This document shows, in pieces, positions 22,758 to 30,249 of a DNA stretch of 30,559 nucleotides (position 1 is its first letter; every line of letters begins with the position of its first letter). The position numbers and the translations under genes are program-made. The stretch comes from a virus, in the IMG/VR virus record IMGVR_UViG_3300020451_000996, positions 1-30,559 of that record. One strand, 5' to 3'. Below the pieces are notes generated by a model that saw only the letters and a program-made list of their open reading frames with translations, searched no databases and had not been told where the DNA came from.

Positions 22758-24220
22758 TATACTTCCTCAAATAAATTGTTAAACATTGTTCCAGCATTTA
22801 CTGTTTTTTTGCCTACTGCACCTCTTGTTCCTATGATGCTTTGCCATAGTTTATTATATTCTTCTATTATCATAAGTGACTCATCTTTATTATCTGTTGC
22901 AAATATTGCCTCTACTACATCTTTAAAATACACTGAATCAAACCTTTCGTCAACTAACATACCAGGTATTATGCCTTTGTCATACTGTTCATTGGCTGTT
23001 TGTACTGCATCAATATGACTCCAAACATTATGACCCATTTGTAATGCATAAGAAAATGAATCCCAACTGGTTTTACCTTCTTTACCAATCTTGTTTAAAT
23101 CACCTGGTGCATAAACACACACATCTTTTACCAACATCTTGTCAGATAATGGACTATCTGTAAATGTACTAAACACGCCATCTGCCACAACGGCATCTGA
23201 AAACTTTCTATTATCTGTGGCATACTTTTTGTCATCTACACTTGGAACCATTCTGTACACCCATTTGGTCCTGTCCGCAGTTTCTGTTGTAATGTAAAGT
23301 TGGCCATTTGCAGTTGCAAGAAATGGTGAAGCACAATCAAAACTAATTGTAAAGTTTTCATTGTGATATTTTCTTACTGCTCTTTGTACATCTGTCAATA
23401 ATGTTGCCCATTCTAATTTGGATGTACCTAAGAAGTGCATCCAATCATGTTTGCCTTTTTCTAATAATCCATCATGTCTTATGTGAACTAATCTTTTCAG
23501 TAACAAATGAACATCACACATATTTTGCCCACCCATCGACCATCCTCTAAAATGTGTTTCTGGATATACTTTTGGATCACTGTAATCTTTCATTCTTGCA
23601 TACCAGTCATCTGCTTCTTGGTGATTTTCTCCTTGTAATACATTTAAAAATTTACAAGCACCTGTTGAATGTTTCATAAAGTATTCATTATTGATTATAG
23701 TTGCCTTGCAGGCATCTTCATAAGTCAATATTCCTACTTTGTTTGCTACATCAACATCTCTAACCACCCATGCTGGAATATCTAGAACCATGCCATAGTC
23801 CATTAAGCCGTCCATCCATTTCAACACAAGGTCTCTCTTCTTTTGTGCTTTTGGACAGTTAGGATCTTTCCAGTCACCTTCCCATCTGCCTTTACCTATT
23901 TGGAATCCGCCTGAGTCGCCTACTAACAAACTAGATCCGTCTCTTGGTCTCTGTCTGATCCAGTCTTCTCTTGGCACATCTTTTGTTAGATCTAAGTCTG
24001 CATGACCTGCCGAATATAATGCGTATTTGTAATAAAAACTGCCGGCTTCTGGTTCAAGGAAATTTAATTCTTCAACTCCATTTGTAAATGCAGTTGGTAT
24101 TCTTGTTGATGGTATATAGTTGGGATCGGATCGTTGTTTTCCTATATAAGTTGCATAGAATGAACTAATGGCAGGTAAGAAAACTGCATAATCTTTTTGT
24201 CTGGACGTTAAATCCTTCAT
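22757..24220 (-). CDS. dpdA: DpdA-like DNA guanine transglycosylase (TGT superfamily)
   Basis: 487 residues related to tRNA-guanine transglycosylases, most like the DpdA enzymes that insert 7-deazaguanines into DNA. Seen: LLVGDSGGFQIGKG (98-111) with the base-recognising aspartate D102; MVLDIPAW (144-151); KFLNVLQGENHQEAD (190-204), the glycine-containing substrate loop; GWSMGGQN (226-233); and ISFDCASPFLATANGQLYI (292-310) with the nucleophile D295, compare F-D-C-V-x-P-T-R-x-x-R-N-G. The CxCxxC zinc site of tRNA-type enzymes is not seen; only one cysteine (C368) lies in that part. It follows the sliding clamp gene, and folE, queE and a queD-like gene are nearby, so it should act on phage DNA. 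Confidence 0.87.
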   Translation of the reverse strand: MKDLTSRQKDYAVFLPAISSFYATYIGKQRSDPNYIPSTRIPTAFTNGVEELNFLEPEAGSFYYKYALYSAGHADLDLTKDVPREDWIRQRPRDGSSLLVGDSGGFQIGKGRWEGDWKDPNCPKAQKKRDLVLKWMDGLMDYGMVLDIPAWVVRDVDVANKVGILTYEDACKATIINNEYFMKHSTGACKFLNVLQGENHQEADDWYARMKDYSDPKVYPETHFRGWSMGGQNMCDVHLLLKRLVHIRHDGLLEKGKHDWMHFLGTSKLEWATLLTDVQRAVRKYHNENFTISFDCASPFLATANGQLYITTETADRTKWVYRMVPSVDDKKYATDNRKFSDAVVADGVFSTFTDSPLSDKMLVKDVCVYAPGDLNKIGKEGKTSWDSFSYALQMGHNVWSHIDAVQTANEQYDKGIIPGMLVDERFDSVYFKDVVEAIFATDNKDESLMIIEEYNKLWQSIIGTRGAVGKKTVNAGTMFNNLFEEV

Positions 24221-24224
24221 AGGC

Positions 24225-24962
24225 TTACTTCTGTTGTGCTGGTAATATGTATTTGTAAGTTGCTAATCCTGAATCAACAGTAATCTGTAATGCACCATCA
24301 TTGGAAAATGCCATTGTTAGTTTACCTGATTCACCTAATTTTAAAATTTGTAATACCTGTGCTACTGGCCATGCCCAATTTTTATCAAGTGTGCCTTTTA
24401 CTCCTGGTTGGAAAACAAATTGACCTGCGTGTGTACTGTGGTCACCAAAAGTAAATTTAAGATCATCGCCATCAGTCTGTGCCACAAATGTTGTTTCTTC
24501 TGCATTCGCCGCCGCTTGGAAATTTAATTTTTGTGTTGCCGCCATGCTTGGTTCAAACTCAACATCCCAATTAACTCCTCTAAACTTCACAGTTTTAAGT
24601 TTTTCATTTATGATTTCTGAATTCATAAATCTGTAATCATTTTGAAAATCACCTGTTGCATTTTTAAACTGAATGCCTACTGGTACGTCTTCACCATTTC
24701 TGCTTTGTTTGTTTACTGTGATTGTTGCGTTGGATTTATATTCTGGACATTTCAAATGAATATCTAATTTGCCCAGTTGTGGCATACCAAAAGTACCTTC
24801 AAACTCTGCAACCGGAGATGTAATTTCTCCCTGCATAATTACTGAACGATCTTCTGCCATGCTGTCTAGTGTTGTTTCTTTATCAGAGCCTGTAATCTTT
24901 ACAATGTCAAGAAAGCCTAGTGAATGTGTGTGTTTTACTACATCTTGTAATATATCTTTCAT
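24225..24962 (-). CDS. 45: DNA polymerase sliding clamp (gp45-like)
   Basis: 245 residues, close to T4 gp45 (228). It has the opening FLDIVKITGSDKETTLDSMAEDRS in part (18-40), then EFEGTFGMPQLGKLDIHLKCPEYK (53-76), a beta-rich body and the tail ALQITVDSGLATYKYILPAQQ (about 223-243), all typical of the trimeric clamp. It tethers gp43 to DNA and in T4 also activates late transcription with gp33 and gp55. It has its own promoter and leads the unit that continues with dpdA, so clamp and DNA-modification genes share a transcript. The clamp loader genes 44 and 62 are not in the window. Confidence 0.85.
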   Translation of the reverse strand: MKDILQDVVKHTHSLGFLDIVKITGSDKETTLDSMAEDRSVIMQGEITSPVAEFEGTFGMPQLGKLDIHLKCPEYKSNATITVNKQSRNGEDVPVGIQFKNATGDFQNDYRFMNSEIINEKLKTVKFRGVNWDVEFEPSMAATQKLNFQAAANAEETTFVAQTDGDDLKFTFGDHSTHAGQFVFQPGVKGTLDKNWAWPVAQVLQILKLGESGKLTMAFSNDGALQITVDSGLATYKYILPAQQK

Positions 24963-24994
24963 AGTGTGCCTATCCTAAGTTTAGTTAATCTTTT

Positions 24995-25024
24995 ATTATA
25001 TCTTATTTCGACTTCGTTTGTCAA
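24995..25024 (-). promoter_or_regulatory. Sigma70-type promoter for the clamp-dpdA unit
   Basis: TTGACA (25019-25024) and TATAAT (24995-25000) with an 18-bp spacer on the minus strand. The -35 box lies inside the end of the methyltransferase gene. The predicted start leaves a leader of about 25 bases with AGGATAGG before the clamp ATG. It should transcribe gp45, dpdA and the following modification and purine genes. Confidence 0.8.
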
Positions 25025-25901
25025 TATCATAATTAGTTGTGCCAATCGCTTTCAAAAGGCTAGTAATTGTTCCTGGTTTTTGCAATATTACCGAACTGAT
25101 CTTACTGGTTGGTTCGTCCCATGATTTAACTTGGAATCCTGCTCTGTCGACAAGATGTTGCATTCTGCTTTTAGTAAAAAATCTGTATCCTTTCTCGCCA
25201 ACTAGTTTGAACTGTGTAGGAATAGTTGCATTGGTATAAGTTATAATGGCATGACCACCTGGACGTAAAATTTTATATATTGATTTCAAATATGCTTTCA
25301 TGTTGTCTGGAGTAAGATATTGAAATACATTAATACATTGTACATATCCCATTTGCTTATAAGGTACTTGATGTTTTGTTATGTCACAATTAGAATCTAC
25401 AGTGATCCAGAATATTTTTTTATCTAAATTTTTTTTTGTGGCATTCCTATTTTTGCTTGTCCAAGTGCCGTAACATTGATTGTAATATTTTTGCAGATCT
25501 AAAAGATATATAGGACTAAAAGCCAATACCATTTGTAGTGAATAATGTCCATAACCGTATCCTATTTCACAGGCTGGCAGTCGCCAATCAATAAAACTGT
25601 TAATAGAGGTGTCGATATATTTTTCCAGTATAGGCGAAAACTCAACATCTGTATTTGAATTGTCCCACCATGTTTTACTTTTTATATTTGAAAACTTATC
25701 TTGCAGATATGAAATTTCTTTGCTGTCATGTAAAGCATTTGTTTCGCCAATCTTTTTATCTAACGATGAAATGATATCTTCAAGATTAGAATCCTTAAGT
25801 TTTTTAAGATCCGTCAATAATGTATGTAATTGTCCATAGTTTAAACTTTTGATTTTGATCGAATTGATAATATCTTGTAAGTTTTTTATAATGTTAGTCA
25901 T
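24996..25901 (-). CDS. Class I SAM-dependent methyltransferase
   Basis: 301 residues. After an N-terminal helical region of about 100 residues (LLTDLKKLKDSNLEDIISSLDKK) comes a class I methyltransferase core: ACEIGYGYGHYSLQM (motif I, about 110-124), YVQCINVFQYL (motif IV region), then LKSIYKILRPGGHAIITYTN (motif V/VI, K-x-L-R-P-G-G). There is no DPPY or similar amino-methyltransferase motif, so a small molecule, sugar, protein or base carbon target is more likely than adenine N6. It sits between the polymerase and clamp genes, overlapping the polymerase end. Involvement in the deazaguanine modification is possible but not shown. Confidence 0.82.
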   Translation of the reverse strand: MTNIIKNLQDIINSIKIKSLNYGQLHTLLTDLKKLKDSNLEDIISSLDKKIGETNALHDSKEISYLQDKFSNIKSKTWWDNSNTDVEFSPILEKYIDTSINSFIDWRLPACEIGYGYGHYSLQMVLAFSPIYLLDLQKYYNQCYGTWTSKNRNATKKNLDKKIFWITVDSNCDITKHQVPYKQMGYVQCINVFQYLTPDNMKAYLKSIYKILRPGGHAIITYTNATIPTQFKLVGEKGYRFFTKSRMQHLVDRAGFQVKSWDEPTSKISSVILQKPGTITSLLKAIGTTNYDIDKRSRNKI

Positions 25902-28555
25902 TAAAATTCAAACAATGCATTGAATGTATTATTTTCCTGTGTAGCAATTAAATTCCAATTAAGTACACCAATTAAGTTGTCTAGTTTAGCATTAATTATC
26001 GACTCTTCCATGGCATCATGATCAAATGGCAATTCTTTAAACCATTCAGGCACTCTCAGTTGATCAACAGGATATGCCACACTGGTATATTGCAATGGAT
26101 TTGATTTTAATTTACATACTACCACTTTAGATCCATCTACTAAAGGTTTTGAATGTTTATCGGAATACATTTTTAACAGTCTATTCCAGTTCATACTGGC
26201 TCTTACATGACCAGGCATATTTGCTCTGCCTTGTCTTTCTTCTTTCCTTACATATTCTGTAAGATTATTACATCTTTTTGGTGATCCTTTTTCCCAGCCT
26301 GGTCTTTGCTTGAACTCTTTCCTAAAGTCCATAATAAATTCGGATACTTCTTCTTCATTAGATCCTGTCAGTACTTTTAATAATACATCACTCAAAAAGT
26401 TTTGTATGAATACTGGAGTGTCTGACCTTTTAAGATCCAGACCCATTGCTTTTACTTTGCCTTCCGTTTCTGTATCAGTCCGTTTGCCTTCAAGATCATA
26501 AATTAATATAGCATATCTTTTTTTAGTAATGAATATGCCTTTTGTTGCTATTGCTTCTCTACCTGCTCTAATAATATCACCTTTTTTCCTTGGTGTATGG
26601 AATGCCTTGTGTGCAAAGTCTGGAAAACTTGTATTCACTTCATCACCTATTCTGTCATATAAGGATATTACACTATCTTTTGTCCAAGGCAGTTTGCCGC
26701 TTTTAATATCCTCTTCTAGACTTTTGTAGGCACTAAAATACACAGAATCTGTATCACCATATATGACTGATTGACCTTTATGATCATACACACCGGTAAT
26801 AATCTCATTTACTTTTGCTCCCATGTGTTTTGTGATAACTCGCCCAGTCAGTGTTGTGCTTTGACCTAGTCTTGAATCAAAAAATCTGCACCCTGGATTC
26901 AACAATGCACCATACAGTGAATTCAAATTAATCTTTTTTACTAGTTGTCTTTTATCCCAAAACTCTGTTTCAATTTGATTGCCGGCAGTTATAGCATCTC
27001 GCATTTTGCCTTGCATTTCTTTTCTTTCTGCGTACCATCTTTCTAGCAGTCCTGGAATCACGCCTTCTATTTCAAATGTAAAGATAGTACCGTTGGCACT
27101 TAACCCCCATTTTGAATTTGAATTGTATATCATTTCGTGAACTTCAGCGGCACTCATTACTTGTTCTTCGCCATTCTCCCAATCCACCGTGATAGTTTTT
27201 GCTCTGTCCTTCTCCATTACTGCTTGATATTCAAGTGTTCCAAATTCTCCCTCCCAGGCACCTGCGAAACTCATTTTTTTACGCATACGATCTGCTATCA
27301 TGGCATCTGTTTCTTCTGGTCTAAGTTGTCCGACGATTGTTTCTGGTGCCATGTTCAATGCTCTAATCACAGAAGGATACAGAGAATTCAAATCAATTGA
27401 CCCAATCCAGTCATGCATACCTTTCTTTGGAGTAGCAACATAGGCACCTGCCGCTGGCTCAGACCCAGGCTCACGTCTGACTCTGTCTGGCACTACCATA
27501 CCACGTCTGTGTGTTTCATTTAGTATTGCTTGTTCAGTCACTGCCACTGCACCCATTGTTGTTTGAAGTAAAACTGTGTTTGCATGAGCCAGTTCACTTG
27601 CAAGATCGATAAATTTTAGTTTCTTGTCAATTTTATCAAGCAGAGCAGTATCTTGTCTGTTGTATTCTATAAATCTTTCAAAGTCTCTGTTGTACAGTTC
27701 ATCTAATGATCCTTCATATTCAGTTTTTCTTTCACCAACTTCCATTTCAGCAATATAATCTAGTGCGTATGAATGCCTTTCTTCATACATATACTTTCTA
27801 TACAGTTGCATATAGTCCAAATGCACACGGCCTATTATGTCAAATGTAACTTCTTCTTTGCCAAATCTTTCAAACTGTCTTTTGCGTGGAGCAATATTCC
27901 ACAGACACATTCTTTTTGTGTCTTGCTTACTGAGAACTTTTGCTATCCTGTTTACAATGTAAGGAATATCATAACCTTCACTGTTCCAACCTGATATTAT
28001 GTCTGCATCATCTAGCAAAGTTAAGAATGTGTCCAAAAGTTCTGCTTCATCTGTAAAGATAAAACAGTTGTCGAACTTTTTGCCAACTTCTTCAGCAAGT
28101 GCCTGTTGTCCTTTTGGAGCCAATGCCAATGTTATCAGTTGTTCAGTCCAGTTTAAGTATATTGATATTGCAGTTATTGGCATAAATGGATCTGCAGGAC
28201 TGGCATAACCACGTTCTGGATCAAAATCTACTTCAATATCTAAAAATAAACAGTTCATCTTAGGAGCATCTTTGCCTAAGTAGTTTTCTTCAAGACATCT
28301 AAAGATAGGATTTACATCACTTTCATATGTGCGTTTGCCTTTGTGCATAGAAAGTTCTCTTTTGAACTCTTTGCTTTGCTTTGTTGAAAAACGTGATACA
28401 GAATCACCATATATGCTTCTGTGTTTGCCTTTTGGATCATCATAATAGAACACATACCTTGCAGGGTAGTCAACAAACTTACGTTCGCCGTTGACTCTTT
28501 CTACAATGTTAATCTGATCACGTTCGCGATCAAAGTATGCGTCTATGTATGACAT
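25901..28555 (-). CDS. 43: Family B DNA polymerase (gp43-like)
   Basis: 884 residues (T4 gp43 is 898). The 3'-5' exonuclease domain shows FLDIEVDFD (Exo I, about 105), GWNSEGYDIPYI (Exo II) and YNRQDTALLD (Exo III). The polymerase domain shows DLNSLYPSVIR (motif A, about 387), KINLNSLYGALLN (motif B) and YGDTDSVYF (motif C, about 600). The C-terminus ends TFNALFEF, a plausible clamp-binding tail as in T4-like polymerases (L-x-F). It replicates the phage genome with the clamp encoded nearby. The start overlaps the speD stop as TAATG. Polymerases of this family accept modified bases in templates, which would be needed here. Confidence 0.97.
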   Translation of the reverse strand: MSYIDAYFDRERDQINIVERVNGERKFVDYPARYVFYYDDPKGKHRSIYGDSVSRFSTKQSKEFKRELSMHKGKRTYESDVNPIFRCLEENYLGKDAPKMNCLFLDIEVDFDPERGYASPADPFMPITAISIYLNWTEQLITLALAPKGQQALAEEVGKKFDNCFIFTDEAELLDTFLTLLDDADIISGWNSEGYDIPYIVNRIAKVLSKQDTKRMCLWNIAPRKRQFERFGKEEVTFDIIGRVHLDYMQLYRKYMYEERHSYALDYIAEMEVGERKTEYEGSLDELYNRDFERFIEYNRQDTALLDKIDKKLKFIDLASELAHANTVLLQTTMGAVAVTEQAILNETHRRGMVVPDRVRREPGSEPAAGAYVATPKKGMHDWIGSIDLNSLYPSVIRALNMAPETIVGQLRPEETDAMIADRMRKKMSFAGAWEGEFGTLEYQAVMEKDRAKTITVDWENGEEQVMSAAEVHEMIYNSNSKWGLSANGTIFTFEIEGVIPGLLERWYAERKEMQGKMRDAITAGNQIETEFWDKRQLVKKINLNSLYGALLNPGCRFFDSRLGQSTTLTGRVITKHMGAKVNEIITGVYDHKGQSVIYGDTDSVYFSAYKSLEEDIKSGKLPWTKDSVISLYDRIGDEVNTSFPDFAHKAFHTPRKKGDIIRAGREAIATKGIFITKKRYAILIYDLEGKRTDTETEGKVKAMGLDLKRSDTPVFIQNFLSDVLLKVLTGSNEEEVSEFIMDFRKEFKQRPGWEKGSPKRCNNLTEYVRKEERQGRANMPGHVRASMNWNRLLKMYSDKHSKPLVDGSKVVVCKLKSNPLQYTSVAYPVDQLRVPEWFKELPFDHDAMEESIINAKLDNLIGVLNWNLIATQENNTFNALFEF

Positions 28556-28956
28556 TAATAAATTTCTTTGAATCCGTTTGTTTCTTCTTTGATAGCATAT
28601 TCTCTGTCGAACTGTTTATATTCTACTTTCACAGGGTCAAAGTCGTCAAGTGCTTCAAACACTTTATTTTTATCCAGTGATGAACAGGTATATACGTCTA
28701 ATTGTATTAGTGCAGGATTAGATTCATCCCAAACGTGCATAGCAATATGACTTGTTTCGATTATTCCACAAATTGTAAGGCCTGCGTTGCCGGGTGTGTC
28801 CACATAACCACAAATTGGATTGTTTTGGATGTCTAGTTTTGCCATACCAATGGAATCAACAAGTTCATTCCACCATTCGACAGCAACATCACAATCACGT
28901 GGAGGTTTTTCGCACAAGGCTCTGATAATGATGTGTTTGTGTTGTGGTTTAATCAT
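28555..28956 (-). CDS. speD: S-adenosylmethionine decarboxylase (SpeD-like) proenzyme
   Basis: 133 residues, normal for bacterial-type SpeD, which decarboxylates SAM for spermidine synthesis using a pyruvoyl group made by self-cleavage. The core is GLTICGIIETSHIAMHVWDE (59-78 in all), with the serine to be converted to pyruvoyl S69 and H70, followed by IQLDVYTCSSLDKNKVFEAL (C91 as the likely proton donor). The residue before the serine is Thr (T68), where the family normally has Glu, so cleavage would be T-S. It lies between dsbA and the polymerase gene, overlapping both. speD is a known marine T4-like phage metabolic gene; polyamines bind packaged DNA. Confidence 0.85.
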   Translation of the reverse strand: MIKPQHKHIIIRALCEKPPRDCDVAVEWWNELVDSIGMAKLDIQNNPICGYVDTPGNAGLTICGIIETSHIAMHVWDESNPALIQLDVYTCSSLDKNKVFEALDDFDPVKVEYKQFDREYAIKEETNGFKEIY

Positions 28957-29212
28957 CTTCTTTCAAGTGTCCTGTTGATACAAGAATGCTTTCCAGTTCA
29001 TCCATCTGTTCTTGTACATCAGCCATATTACTTTTGAATGCTACATTTATTGCTTTGTTTAAAATTTGCGGTTTTATTTGCATTTCGTCTGCTACTGCTT
29101 TCACAGTTTCTCTTAGTCCTTCTGATAAATCTTGTACTTCTTGTTTTACATTAGTACCTTCTGCAATCAGTTGTCTTAATTTTGCTCGTTGTTCTTCATT
29201 GTAAGTTCTCAT
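28949..29212 (-). CDS. dsbA: DsbA-like dsDNA-binding protein
   Basis: 87 residues, close in size to T4 DsbA (89), a small helical dsDNA-binding protein that helps late transcription. Seen: charged N-terminal helix (YNEEQRAKLRQLIAEG), a central part ETVKAVADEMQIKPQILNKAINVAFK (35-60), and the acidic ending DVQEQMDELESILVSTGHLKEDD. The order helix, helix-turn-helix-like segment with K-P, acidic helix agrees with the T4 protein, but residue identity is low, so a general small DNA-binding or chaperone role is the alternative. It is first after a strong promoter, with TAGGAG before the ATG. Confidence 0.62.
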   Translation of the reverse strand: MRTYNEEQRAKLRQLIAEGTNVKQEVQDLSEGLRETVKAVADEMQIKPQILNKAINVAFKSNMADVQEQMDELESILVSTGHLKEDD

Positions 29213-29235
29213 GAGACTCTCCTAGTTGATATACT

Positions 29236-29264
29236 ATTATACAATTGACTATGTGTTTAGTCAA
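29236..29264 (-). promoter_or_regulatory. Sigma70-type promoter for the dsbA-speD-gp43 unit
   Basis: TTGACT (29259-29264) and TATAAT (29236-29241) with a 17-bp spacer on the minus strand, in the 54-base gap after the kinase gene. It shares TATAATAGTAT with two other promoters here. The leader carries CTAGGAGAG before the dsbA ATG. Confidence 0.8.
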
Positions 29265-29266
29265 GG

Positions 29267-29935
29267 TTATTTTTTTGTTTTAATAAATTGGATTGCTTGT
29301 GGTTTTGATGCTGGTTTCTCTAAGAAGTTTCTTGTAATTTTTACAAAGGATTGTATTTTTGATTTGGAATCTGGTTGTGTTTCATCACTGTTATCGAACA
29401 CATGAAAGTCTCCTTTGAACATTCCTTGAAATTGTCCAATGTTGTTTTGAATCACATTCCAATTTTTCTTAAGCACACTCAAAGGAACTGTTCTTTCTCT
29501 TTCATAATTACGTCTGATAGCAGTTTTTAAATTTGTATTCACATACAACATCATGGTGTCATAACCAAGATCATCTAATTTGGCCTTGATAGCACCTGTT
29601 TTCTCCAAATCTCTACCTGTGCCATCTAAAACTATTCCTAGTCTTCCATCACGCCATAATTGTTCTTGTTTGTCTGCCATTTCTTTTGCTTTTGTTCTTA
29701 CCACATCACGTTTGGCTTTTTCTTTGCTGGGCATTTTAAGTGATAATCCTTCTTTGTCCATAAGATACTTTAAAAACTTATCGTTGTTCAGTACTTTTAG
29801 ACCTTGAAACTGTCCTAATACATTTCTAACCACAAAAGACTTGCCCGAGCCTGCTCCTCCGGCCATGAATATTGCTTTAAAAATATAGGGGTCGTTTATA
29901 CCCTCATTTTGTTGTAGTATTTCGCTTATGTGCAT
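29267..29935 (-). CDS. P-loop kinase (zeta-toxin/PNK-like)
   Basis: 222 residues from the ATG at 29935, chosen because AAGG sits seven bases upstream; a GTG at 29983 extends it with no ribosome site. Walker A is AGGAGSGKS (25-33) in AIFMAGGAGSGKSFVVRNVL, followed by the helix start KVLNNDKFL, a lid-like KAKEMADKQEQLWRD, and the strand LGIVLDGTGRDLEKTG, whose D-G-T-x-R/D is seen in zeta-toxin and adenylate/polynucleotide-kinase-like folds. RRNYERERTVPLSVLKKNW adds a basic lid. It would phosphorylate a nucleotide, nucleic-acid end or sugar nucleotide. No antitoxin gene was recognised beside it, so a toxin role is not claimed. Confidence 0.82.
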   Translation of the reverse strand: MHISEILQQNEGINDPYIFKAIFMAGGAGSGKSFVVRNVLGQFQGLKVLNNDKFLKYLMDKEGLSLKMPSKEKAKRDVVRTKAKEMADKQEQLWRDGRLGIVLDGTGRDLEKTGAIKAKLDDLGYDTMMLYVNTNLKTAIRRNYERERTVPLSVLKKNWNVIQNNIGQFQGMFKGDFHVFDNSDETQPDSKSKIQSFVKITRNFLEKPASKPQAIQFIKTKK

Positions 29936-30059
29936 CGCGGTGCCTTGGTGTGTTTTGCTGATCTTTGGCTTTTTGCAGTCCACGAGCGCCTGGACTTTGC
30001 GGTTGTGCTATTTGAAGTTTTGCATCAATGTGGCCTTCAATTAAATCTGCTATTTTCAT
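29904..30059 (-). CDS. Possible small protein, 51 aa
   Basis: An ATG at 30059 opens a 51-codon frame (starts MKIADLIEGHIDAKLQIAQP, ends with KRNTTTK). It fills the space between the 49-aa gene and the kinase, overlapping the kinase start by 32 bases. The first 20 residues look like an ordered helix and the rest is basic and polar. A GGTAAATA box five bases upstream resembles the late boxes seen before two other genes. No ribosome site and no homology are evident, so this could be chance. Confidence 0.4.
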   Translation of the reverse strand: MKIADLIEGHIDAKLQIAQPQSPGARGLQKAKDQQNTPRHRDAHKRNTTTK

Positions 30060-30067
30060 AGCAGTAT

Positions 30068-30217
30068 TTACCTGTGTTTACCCTGTCCTCGGTATCTCTT
30101 AAAGTTTCTTCTTTTGTGTTTGTTCTTGGGACGTGATAGTCTTGATTGACCTATTGATGTTCTTTTCTTTGGACCAGGTTCATGTGCCTGCTGAGCATAT
30201 TTTGATATTTTTGCCAT
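30068..30217 (-). CDS. Small very basic protein, 49 aa
   Basis: A 49-residue protein starting MAKISKYAQQAHEPGPKKRT and ending KNKHKRRNFKRYRGQGKHR. About a third of the residues are Lys or Arg, concentrated in the last 20, so nucleic-acid binding is likely. I recall similar short proteins with the RPKNKHKRR and YRGQG signature in marine T4-like phages, but this was not checked. It starts five bases after an AATAAATA late-type box, which points to late expression and perhaps a virion or packaging role. It is short and easily missed. Confidence 0.7.
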   Translation of the reverse strand: MAKISKYAQQAHEPGPKKRTSIGQSRLSRPKNKHKRRNFKRYRGQGKHR

Positions 30218-30222
30218 GCTGA

Positions 30223-30230
30223 TATTTATT
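30223..30230 (-). promoter_or_regulatory. T4-type late promoter box (AATAAATA), leaderless geometry
   Basis: AATAAATA on the minus strand, five bases (TCAGC) before the ATG of the 49-aa basic gene. The arrangement AATAAATAT[T/C]AGC-ATG is almost identical to that before the amidinotransferase-like gene at 13051. The box lies in the 32-base gap after the partial gene at the right edge. Confidence 0.5.
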
Positions 30231-30249
30231 AGAATGTTGAGTGGTCGTA

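Noticed and set aside
29267-29983. Zeta-type toxin of a toxin-antitoxin pair
   Set aside because: The P-loop kinase fold resembles zeta toxins, but no epsilon-like antitoxin gene is next to it and phages carry many such kinases.
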